The notes under the pieces are model-generated. The model worked only from the letters and a program-made list of their open reading frames with translations, had not been told where the DNA came from and did no database searches. 12,002 nt of DNA from Marinosulfonomonas sp. (GTDB lineage Bacteria; Pseudomonadota; Alphaproteobacteria; Rhodobacterales; Rhodobacteraceae): the NCBI GenBank assembly GCA_015494385.1, contig WGBJ01000308.1, forward strand, positions 1-12,002. The letters are read 5' to 3'. Made by a program: the position numbers and the translations under genes. Position 1 is the first letter of the stretch. Each line of letters starts with the position of its first letter. Below are positions 1 to 6,875 of this stretch, one piece after another.

Positions 1-1361
1 GTCATACGATTAATCCCCGCCTGTTTCCCGAGCAACTGATCTACATCATCAACCACGCCGAAGATCAAATTCTGTTTCTTGATGAAACGTTTCTTGGCGT
101 TGCTGCAAAATTGGGCGACCATCTGAAAACCGTCAAGCATGTCGTTTTGATGGGGCCGCGCAACGAAGACGCCGCAAAAATGGTTCCCGGCCTTTTGTTT
201 TATGACGAACTGCTTGAAACCGGCGATCCGGATTACGAGTGGCCCGAAATCGACGAAAACGCCCCGTCAAGCCTGTGCTACACATCCGGCACAACGGGAA
301 ATCCGAAAGGTGTTCTTTATACGCACCGCTCGACCCTGTTGCATACCCTTGCGGGAAACCAACCCGATGGGCTGGCTATTTCGGCCACTGACAGCGTTCT
401 GCCGGTGGTGCCGATGTTTCATGTGAATGCCTGGGGGGTGCCGTATATCGCAGCGGCGAATGGCTGCAAACTTGTTTTACCCGGCCACGGCATGGACGGC
501 GAAAGCCTGGTGAAACTGATTGATGGTGAAAGTGTCACGCTGGCGCTTGGGGTGCCGACAATCTGGATGGGCCTGCTGGGCGCACTGGAAAGCACGGGAT
601 CAAAGGCTGCAAGCCTGACCCGCACCGTGGTCGGTGGATCGGCATTGCCCCCCTCGATGATTCCGACATTTCGCGACAAATATAATGTGGAACTGATCCA
701 TGCCTGGGGCATGACCGAAACGTCTCCGCTCGGGACGATGAACCAGCTTCTAAAGCATCATGATTCTTTATCCGCCGAAGCACAGGCCGAAATTCGGCTA
801 GGCCAAGGACGCCCCCCTTTCGGGGTCGAATTGCGGATCGTGGATGATGCGGGGGTGCCCCTGCCAAATGATGGCGTAACCCAAGGAGCGCTGCAAATTC
901 GCGGCCACTGGATTGTCGACACCTATTTTGGCATGGAAGAAAGCGCGCTTACAGAGGACGGCTGGTTTGATACCGGTGATGTGGCAACAATTGATAGTGA
1001 TGGCTATATGATCATACGCGATCGGGCCAAGGATATCATCAAATCCGGCGGCGAATGGATTTCCACAGTCGAGCTGGAAAACACCGCAATTGCCCACCCC
1101 GGCGTTGCCAATGCCGCCGCAATCGCTGCCCGCCACGAAAAGTGGGATGAACGCCCCGTTCTTCTGGTCGTCAAAGCCCCCGATGCCACGCCAACCGAGG
1201 CCGAGCTTCTGTCATTCTATGAGGGTAAGATCGCCCACTGGCAGATCCCGGACAAAGTGATTTTCGTTGATGAATTGCCCATTGGCGCCACAGGAAAAGT
1301 TCTGAAAAACAAACTGCGCGAACAATATGGCGACGTGTTGATCGCGGACGGGGCCAGATAA
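1..1361 (+). CDS. Acyl-CoA synthetase (AMP-forming), 5' end outside window; DmdB / medium-chain fatty acid CoA ligase type
   Basis: The gene activates a carboxylic acid to its acyl-CoA through an acyl-adenylate, at the cost of ATP, in the cytoplasm. The reading frame is open from base 3, so the first part of the protein (probably about 90 residues) lies upstream; 452 residues are visible. Visible ANL-superfamily motifs are the phosphate-binding loop YTSGTTGNPKG (bases 279-311), the adenine-pocket motif GMTETS (about 708-725), the GWFDTGD core motif (about 960-980), the hinge with DRAKDIIKSGGEW (about 1017-1055), and the C-terminal catalytic lysine motif GATGKVLK (about 1285-1308). The early motif HTINPRLFPEQ is typical of roseobacter enzymes of the methylmercaptopropionate-CoA ligase (DmdB) and medium-chain acyl-CoA ligase group. 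Family assignment is secure. The substrate is not: this group contains many paralogues, and nothing nearby (no dmdC or dmdD) points to DMSP catabolism. Confidence 0.9.
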   Translation, partial: HTINPRLFPEQLIYIINHAEDQILFLDETFLGVAAKLGDHLKTVKHVVLMGPRNEDAAKMVPGLLFYDELLETGDPDYEWPEIDENAPSSLCYTSGTTGNPKGVLYTHRSTLLHTLAGNQPDGLAISATDSVLPVVPMFHVNAWGVPYIAAANGCKLVLPGHGMDGESLVKLIDGESVTLALGVPTIWMGLLGALESTGSKAASLTRTVVGGSALPPSMIPTFRDKYNVELIHAWGMTETSPLGTMNQLLKHHDSLSAEAQAEIRLGQGRPPFGVELRIVDDAGVPLPNDGVTQGALQIRGHWIVDTYFGMEESALTEDGWFDTGDVATIDSDGYMIIRDRAKDIIKSGGEWISTVELENTAIAHPGVANAAAIAARHEKWDERPVLLVVKAPDATPTEAELLSFYEGKIAHWQIPDKVIFVDELPIGATGKVLKNKLREQYGDVLIADGAR

Positions 1362-1377
1362 AGGGTTCTCAGCAACA

Positions 1378-1410
1378 ACAAAGGCGGCACTAACCAATTG
1401 TCGCCTTTGT
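1378..1410 (+). terminator. Hairpin downstream of the acyl-CoA synthetase gene, possible terminator
   Basis: A perfect 9-bp inverted repeat (ACAAAGGCG at 1378-1386, CGCCTTTGT at 1402-1410) encloses a 15-nt loop and starts 17 nt after the synthetase stop codon. There is no T-run directly after it, so intrinsic termination would be weak. It may instead be a 3' stabilising hairpin. A second, shorter stem (1461-1465 with 1473-1477) is followed by TTTT and may contribute. Confidence 0.4.
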
Positions 1411-1537
1411 GCTATCGTCCGGTTATTCCAACAATTTGAACAAAATCCGACCGATATTTCCCGGGATATTAACCCGGTTTTCATACATACTAACAAAGAA
1501 TACAACGTCGGTGGGGGCACCGAACAGGAGCATCGAT

Positions 1538-1912
1538 ATGCTTATTCTTCCCGGGGCTTTGCCTGTGGCCCCGTCACCGCAACAGGCCTTTGCCGCGCCA
1601 CCGGCACCTTCACCCGTGAAAACCGTGGCGGAACCGGCGGCATCCAGCAAAACCCGCAACGAAACCGGCACCGATACCGGCCCGCATCCGGACGGGCAGC
1701 GCAGTGCGATCCTGCCGCCACCACCCAACCCCGACAAACCCGTTGGCCCGCCCCCGACATTCGAAGCGAACCTGCTGGAATCCGAGCGCGAAAAACTGCG
1801 CGCGGGGCCGGAACTGCAACCCGAAGAAACCGCCGATCCTGAAACAGAAAAGGCGGCCGAGCCTTACGCCCCGCCGCCCCAAGATACCCATGAAATAGAT
1901 ATCGCTGTTTAG
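1538..1912 (+). CDS. Small proline-rich protein of unknown function
   Basis: I do not recognise this 124-residue protein. The ATG at 1538 is chosen because AGGAG (1526-1530) sits 7 nt upstream; the frame is open further upstream but offers no better start. The protein is about 22 percent proline (27 of 124), with proline clusters near residues 60-63, 71-73 and 113-115. Alanine, glutamate and threonine make up much of the rest, and there is no cysteine or tryptophan. A short charged stretch after the middle (FEANLLESEREKLR) could be the only helix; the remainder looks intrinsically disordered. No signal peptide, transmembrane segment or enzyme motif is visible. It lies 176 bp after the synthetase gene and ends tail-to-tail with preA, separated by 14 bp. 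The ribosome-binding site, uninterrupted frame and tight fit before preA argue for a real gene. Its function is unknown. Confidence 0.6.
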   Translation: MLILPGALPVAPSPQQAFAAPPAPSPVKTVAEPAASSKTRNETGTDTGPHPDGQRSAILPPPPNPDKPVGPPPTFEANLLESEREKLRAGPELQPEETADPETEKAAEPYAPPPQDTHEIDIAV

Positions 1913-1926
1913 GGTCAGGCCCCTAA
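1909..1926. terminator. Hairpin between convergent stop codons, possible bidirectional terminator
   Basis: TTAGGG (1909-1914) and CCCTAA (1921-1926) form a perfect 6-bp inverted repeat with a 6-nt loop. The left arm covers the TAG stop of the plus-strand small gene, and the right arm ends directly before the preA stop codon (TAG on minus, 1927-1929). Being a hairpin in both directions between convergent genes, it is well placed to end both transcripts. Neither side has a clear T-run, so efficiency is uncertain. Confidence 0.4.
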
Positions 1927-3237
1927 CTATTTACCCGATGCGCAGGTATTGCCCGGGTTGTTCGGATGTTCGGTCCAGTTGCCATATTCGGCGGGAACCT
2001 TTTGCCCCGTGCGTTCGTCCAACTCGCCCGGCATCACCTGTTTCATCGTGATACAGCCCTCGACGGGGCAGACATTGACGCACAGGTTACAGGCGACACA
2101 TTCGTCATCCTTGACGCTGAACTTGCGATCCTCGGACATTTCGATTGCCTGATGGCTTGTATCCTCGCAGGCGGCGTAGCAGCGGCCACATTCGATACAG
2201 GCGTCCTGATTAATCACCGCTTTGGTGATGAAATTCAGGTTCAGATATTGCCAGTCGGTCACATTCGGCACGGCCATCCCGATGAAATCATCAACCGAGG
2301 TATAGCCCTTTTCGTCCATCCACTGGCTAAGACCCGTGATCATTTCCTCAACGATTTTAAAGCCATAGGTCATAACAGCCGTGCAAACCTGCACGTTGCC
2401 ACACCCCAGCGCCATGAATTCCGCCGCATCGCGCCATGTGGTCACGCCACCGATGCCGGAAATCGGCAGGTTCGCCGTTTCGGGGTTGCGGGCAATTTCT
2501 GCCACCATGTTCAACGCAATCGGTTTCACCGCAGGACCGCAATAGCCGCCGTGCGTGCCTTTGCCGTCAATCGTCGGTTCGGGCGCCATCGCGTCCAGAT
2601 CGACCGTGGTGATCGAATTGATCGTGTTGATCAGCGATACCGCATCGGCCCCGCCGCGCAGCGCCGCTTCGGCGGGTTTGCGAATGTCGGTAATGTTCGG
2701 CGTCAGTTTCACGATCACCGGCATTTTGGTGTTTTCCTTGCACCAGCGGGTCACCATTTCGATGTATTCGGGCACCTGCCCGACCGCGCCGCCCATGCCG
2801 CGTTCGGCCATGCCGTGCGGACAGCCAAAGTTCAGCTCGACACCGTCAGCGCCGGTCGTTTCGACCGCCTTCAAAATGTCTTTCCACGGCTGTTCCTCGC
2901 AAGGCACCATCAACGACACGATGATCGCGCGGTCGGGGTAGTCCTTTTTCACCCGGGTGATTTCTTCCAGATTCTGCTGCAAGGGACGGTCGGTGATCAA
3001 TTCGATGTTGTTCAGCCCCAGCAAACGCCGGTCGGCCCCGTGAATTGCGCCGTAACGCGGGCCGTTGACGTTAACCACGGGCGGGCCTTCTTCGCCCAGT
3101 GTTTTCCAGACGACGCCACCCCATCCGGCCTCGAATGCGCGGCGGACGTTGTATTCCTTGTCCGTGGGCGGGGCCGAGGCCAGCCAGAACGGGTTGGGAG
3201 ATTTGATACCAAGAAAATTAGATGTAAGATCAGCCAT
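1927..3237 (-). CDS. preA: NAD-dependent dihydropyrimidine dehydrogenase, catalytic subunit PreA
   Basis: PreA, with PreT, reduces uracil and thymine to the 5,6-dihydro forms, the first step of reductive pyrimidine catabolism, in the cytoplasm. The 436-residue protein has a dihydroorotate-dehydrogenase-like FMN barrel at about residues 1-310. The substrate motif is LNFGCPH, where Asn136 and Cys139 match the active-site Asn and general-acid Cys of mammalian dihydropyrimidine dehydrogenase. A C-terminal ferredoxin domain carries two 4Fe-4S motifs, CIECGRCYAAC (347-357) and CVACNLCVNVC (380-390). Length is a little above the roughly 410 residues of E. coli PreA. The ATG at 3237 follows GGAGGG (3245-3250), whose first G is also the last base of the preT stop codon, so translation is probably coupled to preT. 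The key residues for flavin, iron-sulfur and substrate chemistry appear intact. No dihydropyrimidinase or ureidopropionase gene is present in this window. Confidence 0.95.
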   Translation of the reverse strand: MADLTSNFLGIKSPNPFWLASAPPTDKEYNVRRAFEAGWGGVVWKTLGEEGPPVVNVNGPRYGAIHGADRRLLGLNNIELITDRPLQQNLEEITRVKKDYPDRAIIVSLMVPCEEQPWKDILKAVETTGADGVELNFGCPHGMAERGMGGAVGQVPEYIEMVTRWCKENTKMPVIVKLTPNITDIRKPAEAALRGGADAVSLINTINSITTVDLDAMAPEPTIDGKGTHGGYCGPAVKPIALNMVAEIARNPETANLPISGIGGVTTWRDAAEFMALGCGNVQVCTAVMTYGFKIVEEMITGLSQWMDEKGYTSVDDFIGMAVPNVTDWQYLNLNFITKAVINQDACIECGRCYAACEDTSHQAIEMSEDRKFSVKDDECVACNLCVNVCPVEGCITMKQVMPGELDERTGQKVPAEYGNWTEHPNNPGNTCASGK

Positions 3238-3244
3238 TTACCAA

Positions 3245-3250
3245 CCCTCC
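3245..3250 (-). promoter_or_regulatory. Ribosome binding site of preA overlapping the preT stop codon
   Basis: GGAGGG on the minus strand lies 7 nt upstream of the preA ATG and shares a base with the preT TAG stop (3250-3252). Only 12 nt separate the two genes. The strong site and overlap support co-translation and roughly equal subunit production. Confidence 0.8.
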
Positions 3251-4584
3251 TATGCCATCAGCGTGGCGTTAATGTCAATCGCAGCGTCACGACCCTCGGC
3301 CACGGCGGTCACGGTCAGATCGTCGCCACCACTGGCGCAATCCCCACCGGCCCAAACGCCGTCCTGCGATGTGCGGCCATGCTCGTTCACCACGATCTTG
3401 CCGCGTTCAACCGCCACGCCATCGGGCACCCCTTCCAGTGTCTGGCCAATCGCCTTGAACACCTGATCGGCGGGGATGCGAAACATCTCGCCGGTGCCGC
3501 GCAGTTTGCCGTCTTCCTCTACGGTATATTCAAATTCGACCTCGCGCACCGCGCCGTCACCGTGGATGGCAACCGGCTGGGCATTATAGATGATCGTCAC
3601 GCCTTTGGCTGTGGCCAGTTCCTGTTCGTATTCCGAGGCCGCCATGCGTTCCTTGCCACGACGATAGACCATCGAAACATGTTCGGCGCCCAGCAGTTTT
3701 GACTGCACAGCCGCATCAACAGCGGTCATACCGCCGCCGATCACCACCACATTGCGGCCAACCGGCAGTTTCGACAGATCATCGGCCTGACGCAGTTCGG
3801 CAATGAAATCGACAGCATCCAGAACCCCGTCCAGATCCTCGCCATCGGCACGCAGGGCGTTTACGCCGCCCAGACCGATGGCCAGAAATACGGCGTCATA
3901 GGATCCGGTCAGATCCGCCAGCGACATGCCATCGCCCAGACGTTTGCCGTATTCCATCGTGATGCCGCCGATCTGCATCAGCCATTCCACCTCGCGATGG
4001 GCGAAATCATTGACCGATTTATAGGCGGCAATGCCGTATTCGTTCAGGCCACCGGCCTTTTCGCGGCCATCCAGAATGACAACATCATGACCATGCATCG
4101 CCAAACGGTGCGCACAAGACAGACCCGCAGGCCCCGCCCCGACAACCGCAACCTTTTTGCCCGTCGGTTCGGCGCGTTCAAACGGGTGCACGCCCTTTTC
4201 CATCATCGCGTCGGTGGCATAGCGCTGAAGGCGGCCAATCTCGACCGGCTTGCCTTCGGCAACTTCGCGCACGCAAACCTCTTCGCACAGGGTTTCGGTC
4301 GGGCACACGCGGGCGCACATGCCACCCAGAATGTTTTCCTCGAAAATCTTTGTCGCAGCCGCCTCGGCAAGGCCAGTGCTGATCTGGCGAATGAACATCG
4401 GAATGTCGATGCTGGTCGGACAGGCCGTCTGGCATGGCGCGTCATAACAGAAATAACAACGATCCGCCGCAACCGCAGCCTCGTGCGCATCCAGCGGCGC
4501 ATGCAGGTCGGAAAAATTCTTGGCGTAGGCGTCTTTTGGCAAACGTCCCGGGGCAATCCCCGGTGTCATCTGGCTGTTCGGCAT
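3250..4584 (-). CDS. preT: NAD-dependent dihydropyrimidine dehydrogenase, electron-input subunit PreT
   Basis: PreT takes electrons from NADH through FAD and iron-sulfur clusters and passes them to PreA. The protein (444 residues from the chosen start) matches the N-terminal half of eukaryotic dihydropyrimidine dehydrogenase and resembles the glutamate synthase small subunit. An N-terminal helical domain holds the cluster cysteines CYFCYDAPCQTAC (43-55) and CARVCPTETLC (90-100). The FAD-binding motif GAGPAG is at 149-154 and the dinucleotide motif GGGMTA at 283-288. The ATG at 4584 is used because GGG lies about 9 nt upstream and the following residues resemble other PreT N-termini. In-frame ATGs at 4593 and 4569 are possible alternatives. 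It is the first gene of the preT-preA operon and diverges from accB. Gene identity is secure; the exact start is less so. Confidence 0.93.
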   Translation of the reverse strand: MPNSQMTPGIAPGRLPKDAYAKNFSDLHAPLDAHEAAVAADRCYFCYDAPCQTACPTSIDIPMFIRQISTGLAEAAATKIFEENILGGMCARVCPTETLCEEVCVREVAEGKPVEIGRLQRYATDAMMEKGVHPFERAEPTGKKVAVVGAGPAGLSCAHRLAMHGHDVVILDGREKAGGLNEYGIAAYKSVNDFAHREVEWLMQIGGITMEYGKRLGDGMSLADLTGSYDAVFLAIGLGGVNALRADGEDLDGVLDAVDFIAELRQADDLSKLPVGRNVVVIGGGMTAVDAAVQSKLLGAEHVSMVYRRGKERMAASEYEQELATAKGVTIIYNAQPVAIHGDGAVREVEFEYTVEEDGKLRGTGEMFRIPADQVFKAIGQTLEGVPDGVAVERGKIVVNEHGRTSQDGVWAGGDCASGGDDLTVTAVAEGRDAAIDINATLMA

Positions 4585-4630
4585 AATTTGCATCCCGCGT
4601 TGATAAAACAGACTCAAATCGTGCCACAAG

Positions 4631-4646
4631 TTGATTATTTTATCAA
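4631..4646. promoter_or_regulatory. RutR-like palindrome (possible TetR-family operator) in the preT leader
   Basis: On the minus strand the 16-mer TTGATAAAATAATCAA has 7-bp arms around a 2-nt centre; the arms match at 6 of 7 positions. The known E. coli RutR (pyrimidine-utilisation regulator) consensus is TTGACCA-NN-TGGTCAA. This site has the same length, spacing and outer TTGA...TCAA, matching 10 of 14 defined positions. It lies 47-62 nt upstream of preT. The comparison is from memory, and assignment to RutR is inference. Confidence 0.35.
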
Positions 4647-4671
4647 ATGGTAAATTTTATTTTTTGGTCAA
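4642..4671 (-). promoter_or_regulatory. Possible preT promoter
   Basis: On the minus strand TTGACC (4666-4671) resembles a -35 box and is followed after 18 nt by TTTGAT (4642-4647), a 4-of-6 match to the -10 consensus. The -10 overlaps the RutR-like palindrome, and TTGACC is part of a lone perfect RutR half-site TTGACCA (4665-4671). This arrangement would allow repression, but the -10 is weak. Confidence 0.3.
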
Positions 4672-4760
4672 TTCTGCAAAATCCTGAAAAACAAAGGCAA
4701 ATTCGCGCGTATTAGATGGAAACCGGCAAAATTCCACCTATGAAATGTGACCGGAACCGC

Positions 4761-4789
4761 TTTTCACCTTCCGTAAGGTCGCGTATAAG
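4761..4789 (+). promoter_or_regulatory. Probable accB-accC promoter
   Basis: TATAAG (4784-4789), a 5-of-6 match to the sigma-70 -10 box, follows TTTTCA (4761-4766), a 4-of-6 match to the -35 box, after exactly 17 nt. Transcription would start near 4796, leaving a leader of about 58 nt before the accB ATG. This is the best promoter-like match I saw on the plus strand of this gap. Confidence 0.4.
4766..4779. promoter_or_regulatory. Palindrome within the accB promoter spacer, possible operator
   Basis: The 14-mer ACCTTCCGTAAGGT has perfect 5-bp arms (ACCTT and AAGGT) and is symmetric at 12 of 14 positions. It lies between the putative -35 and -10 boxes of accB, a usual place for a repressor site. 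No regulator can be named from the sequence. Confidence 0.3.
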
Positions 4790-4813
4790 CACCCAAAGTC
4801 AATAACCAACCAG

Positions 4814-4828
4814 CCCCGCAAAACGGGG
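4814..4828 (+). promoter_or_regulatory. Leader hairpin upstream of accB
   Basis: CCCCG (4814-4818) pairs with CGGGG (4824-4828) around a CAAAA loop, with a possible extra G-T pair outside. It lies in the predicted 5' leader, 16 nt before the GAGGA ribosome-binding site (4845-4849). There is no T-run, so it is not a terminator. It could influence translation or stability, or have no role. Confidence 0.3.
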
Positions 4829-4853
4829 TCGCTAAGGGGATACAGAGGACGCC

Positions 4854-5345
4854 ATGACCAAGAAAACCAAAGACGAAGACGTGGCCTTTATTCAGGCGCT
4901 GGCACAGATTCTGGATGACAACGACATGACCGAAATCCAGGTCAAGCGTATCTACTCCAACAACGACAGCATGAACGTCCGCGTCAGCCGCAAAACCGAA
5001 ACGGTTATGGCTGCGGCTGCCCCTGTAGCAGCAGCGCCCGCTGCCCCCGCCCCGGCGGCTGCCGCTCCGGCCGAAGCCCCTGCCGAAGTATCGGCCGATC
5101 CGGCCTCGCTGCCCGGTGCCGTGACATCGCCAATGGTCGGCACTGCATACCTGCAGCCCGAACCCAACGCCCCCGCATTCGTCAGCGTTGGCGACAAAGT
5201 GGCCGAAGGCGATACCATCCTGATCATCGAAGCCATGAAAACCATGAACCACATTCCGGCCCCCGCATCGGGCACCGTGAAGCGCATTCTGGTGGCCGAT
5301 GGCGACGCGGTAGAATTCGGCGCACCTTTGATGATCATCGAATAG
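4854..5345 (+). CDS. accB: Acetyl-CoA carboxylase biotin carboxyl carrier protein AccB
   Basis: AccB carries the biotin that shuttles carboxylate between AccC and the carboxyltransferase, making malonyl-CoA for fatty acid synthesis in the cytoplasm. The protein has 163 residues, close to the usual size. The N-terminal region (about 1-48) is charged. An alanine-proline-rich linker (about 52-80) follows, and then a lipoyl/biotinyl domain (about 85-163). The biotinylation motif is EAMKTMN, with biotin expected on Lys129. A threonine replaces the more common methionine just after the lysine, which I believe is normal in this lineage. The ATG at 4854 follows GAGGA (4845-4849) at a short 4-nt spacing. 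accC starts 10 nt after the stop codon, so the two form an operon. A promoter, palindrome and leader hairpin lie upstream. Confidence 0.95.
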   Translation: MTKKTKDEDVAFIQALAQILDDNDMTEIQVKRIYSNNDSMNVRVSRKTETVMAAAAPVAAAPAAPAPAAAAPAEAPAEVSADPASLPGAVTSPMVGTAYLQPEPNAPAFVSVGDKVAEGDTILIIEAMKTMNHIPAPASGTVKRILVADGDAVEFGAPLMIIE

Positions 5346-5355
5346 GGGCCACACC

Positions 5356-6702
5356 ATGTTCGACAAAATCCTGATTGCCAACCGTGGCGAAATCGCCCTT
5401 CGGGTGGTGCGTGCCTGCCGCGAAATGGGCATTAAATCTGTTGCGGTGCATTCCACCGCCGATGCCGATGCAATGCATGTGCGCATGGCCGACGAAGCCA
5501 TCTGTATCGGACCGCCGGCCGGCACCGACAGTTACCTGCGCATCCCCGCGATCATCGCGGCCTGCGAAGTGACCGGCGCACAGGCGATCCACCCCGGTTA
5601 CGGCTTTTTGTCGGAAAACGCCGATTTCGTGCAGGTGATCGAGGATCACGGTCTGACATTCATCGGCCCCACCGCCGAACATATCCGCGTCATGGGCGAT
5701 AAAATCACCGCCAAGGATACGATGAAAAAGCTGGGCGTGCCTTGTGTGCCTGGGTCGGACGGCGGCGTGCCCGATGTGGAAACCGCCAAGAAAATCGGCA
5801 AAGAGCTGGGCTATCCGGTGATCGTCAAGGCCACTGCCGGTGGCGGCGGGCGCGGCATGAAGCTGGCCCCGACCGAAGCCGACATGGAAAGCGCCTTTCA
5901 CACCGCGCGCGCCGAGGCCCTGTCGGGATTTGGCAATGACGAAGTCTACATCGAAAAATACCTGACCAAGCCACGCCACATCGAAGTGCAGGTGTTTGGC
6001 GACGGCAAAGGCAATGCGGTGCATCTGGGCGAACGCGACTGTTCCCTGCAACGCCGCCACCAAAAAGTGTTTGAAGAGGCCCCAGGCCCTGCCATCACCG
6101 CCGAAATGCGCGCCGAAATTGGCAAAACCTGCGCCGATGCTGTCGCTGGCATCAATTATATCGGGGCGGGCACGATCGAATTCCTGTATGAGGACGGCGA
6201 ATTCTATTTCATCGAAATGAACACCCGCCTACAGGTCGAACACCCGGTAACCGAAGCCGTGTTCGGCGTCGATCTGGTGCGTGAACAAATCCGCGTGGCC
6301 GAAGGGTTGCCGATGTCGTTCACGCAGGATGATCTGGAAGTGCAGGGCCACGCCATCGAGGTGCGGATCAATGCTGAAAAGCTGCCCAATTTCAGCCCCT
6401 GCCCCGGCACCATCACCCAGTTTCATGCCCCCGGCGGTCTGGGTGTGCGGATGGATTCAGCGCTCTATGACGGCTATAAAATCCCGCCCTATTACGACAG
6501 CCTGATCGGCAAACTGATCGTGCATGGCCGTGACCGCCCCGAAGCACTGGCCCGTCTTAGCCGCGCCTTGGGCGAACTGATTGTGGACGGGGTGGATACG
6601 ACGCTCCCCCTGTTCCATGCGCTGCTGGCAGAAAAGGATATCCAGACGGGGGATTACGACATCCATTGGCTGGAAAAATGGCTTGAGGAAAATCTGGGCT
6701 AA
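5356..6702 (+). CDS. accC: Acetyl-CoA carboxylase biotin carboxylase AccC
   Basis: AccC carboxylates the biotin on AccB using ATP and bicarbonate. The 448-residue protein has the usual length and full domain order. The N-terminal biotin carboxylase fold contains [11 protein letters not shown] (81-91). The ATP-grasp domain carries Lys116 (GDKITAK), Lys158 and the glycine-rich loop AGGGGRGMK (161-169). The catalytic block includes RRHQK (233-237), Glu275 and [11 protein letters not shown] (287-297), which contains the expected Glu and Arg residues of the active site. The C-terminal domain completes the protein. No biotinyl domain is fused, so it is the stand-alone AccC type, not the fused propionyl- or methylcrotonyl-CoA carboxylase type. 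The start codon follows GGGGCC, 10 nt after the accB stop. A strong hairpin terminator lies 22 nt beyond the stop codon. Confidence 0.97.
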   Translation: MFDKILIANRGEIALRVVRACREMGIKSVAVHSTADADAMHVRMADEAICIGPPAGTDSYLRIPAIIAACEVTGAQAIHPGYGFLSENADFVQVIEDHGLTFIGPTAEHIRVMGDKITAKDTMKKLGVPCVPGSDGGVPDVETAKKIGKELGYPVIVKATAGGGGRGMKLAPTEADMESAFHTARAEALSGFGNDEVYIEKYLTKPRHIEVQVFGDGKGNAVHLGERDCSLQRRHQKVFEEAPGPAITAEMRAEIGKTCADAVAGINYIGAGTIEFLYEDGEFYFIEMNTRLQVEHPVTEAVFGVDLVREQIRVAEGLPMSFTQDDLEVQGHAIEVRINAEKLPNFSPCPGTITQFHAPGGLGVRMDSALYDGYKIPPYYDSLIGKLIVHGRDRPEALARLSRALGELIVDGVDTTLPLFHALLAEKDIQTGDYDIHWLEKWLEENLG

Positions 6703-6724
6703 AGCCCGGCTTCAAAACATAGAC

Positions 6725-6764
6725 ACCCACGGCTTCTGACGGGGCCGTGGGTTCAACTTGTTTT
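6725..6764 (+). terminator. Intrinsic terminator of accB-accC
   Basis: A perfect 9-bp stem, ACCCACGGC (6725-6733) and GCCGTGGGT (6744-6752), can extend inwards by two G-T pairs and one C-G pair to leave a 4-nt loop. It is followed by a T-rich stretch ending in TTGTTTT (6758-6764). Position just after accC and before aat fits transcription termination. Confidence 0.7.
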
Positions 6765-6875
6765 CCCGCCGGATGATCTGGCGAAGAAATTTACAAAACA
6801 GCCTTTCCTTATTCGCCTTTCCCCGTGACAATGGGGCCAACAAGACCCCGTTGACCACCCAAGCGCGTGACCCGA

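Noticed and set aside
1461..1481. Short hairpin CCGGG/CCCGG followed by TTTT upstream of the small proline-rich gene
   Set aside because: The 5-bp stem is too short in GC-rich DNA to call on its own; it is noted with the hairpin at 1378-1410.
1966..3702. Long plus-strand open frame of 578 codons opposite preA and preT
   Set aside because: It lies antisense to two clearly identified genes and crosses their boundary. Its protein is rich in His, Arg and Phe in the way expected from the reverse frame of GC-rich coding DNA, with no family motif.
4764..5525. Minus-strand open frame of 253 codons opposite accB and the start of accC
   Set aside because: The Gly/Arg/Ser-rich section is the mirror of the Ala/Pro linker of AccB, and the frame runs through the accB promoter and leader.
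5335..6063. Minus-strand open frame of 242 codons opposite accC
   Set aside because: Antisense to conserved AccC sequence, with no recognisable domain; a shadow of high-GC coding DNA.
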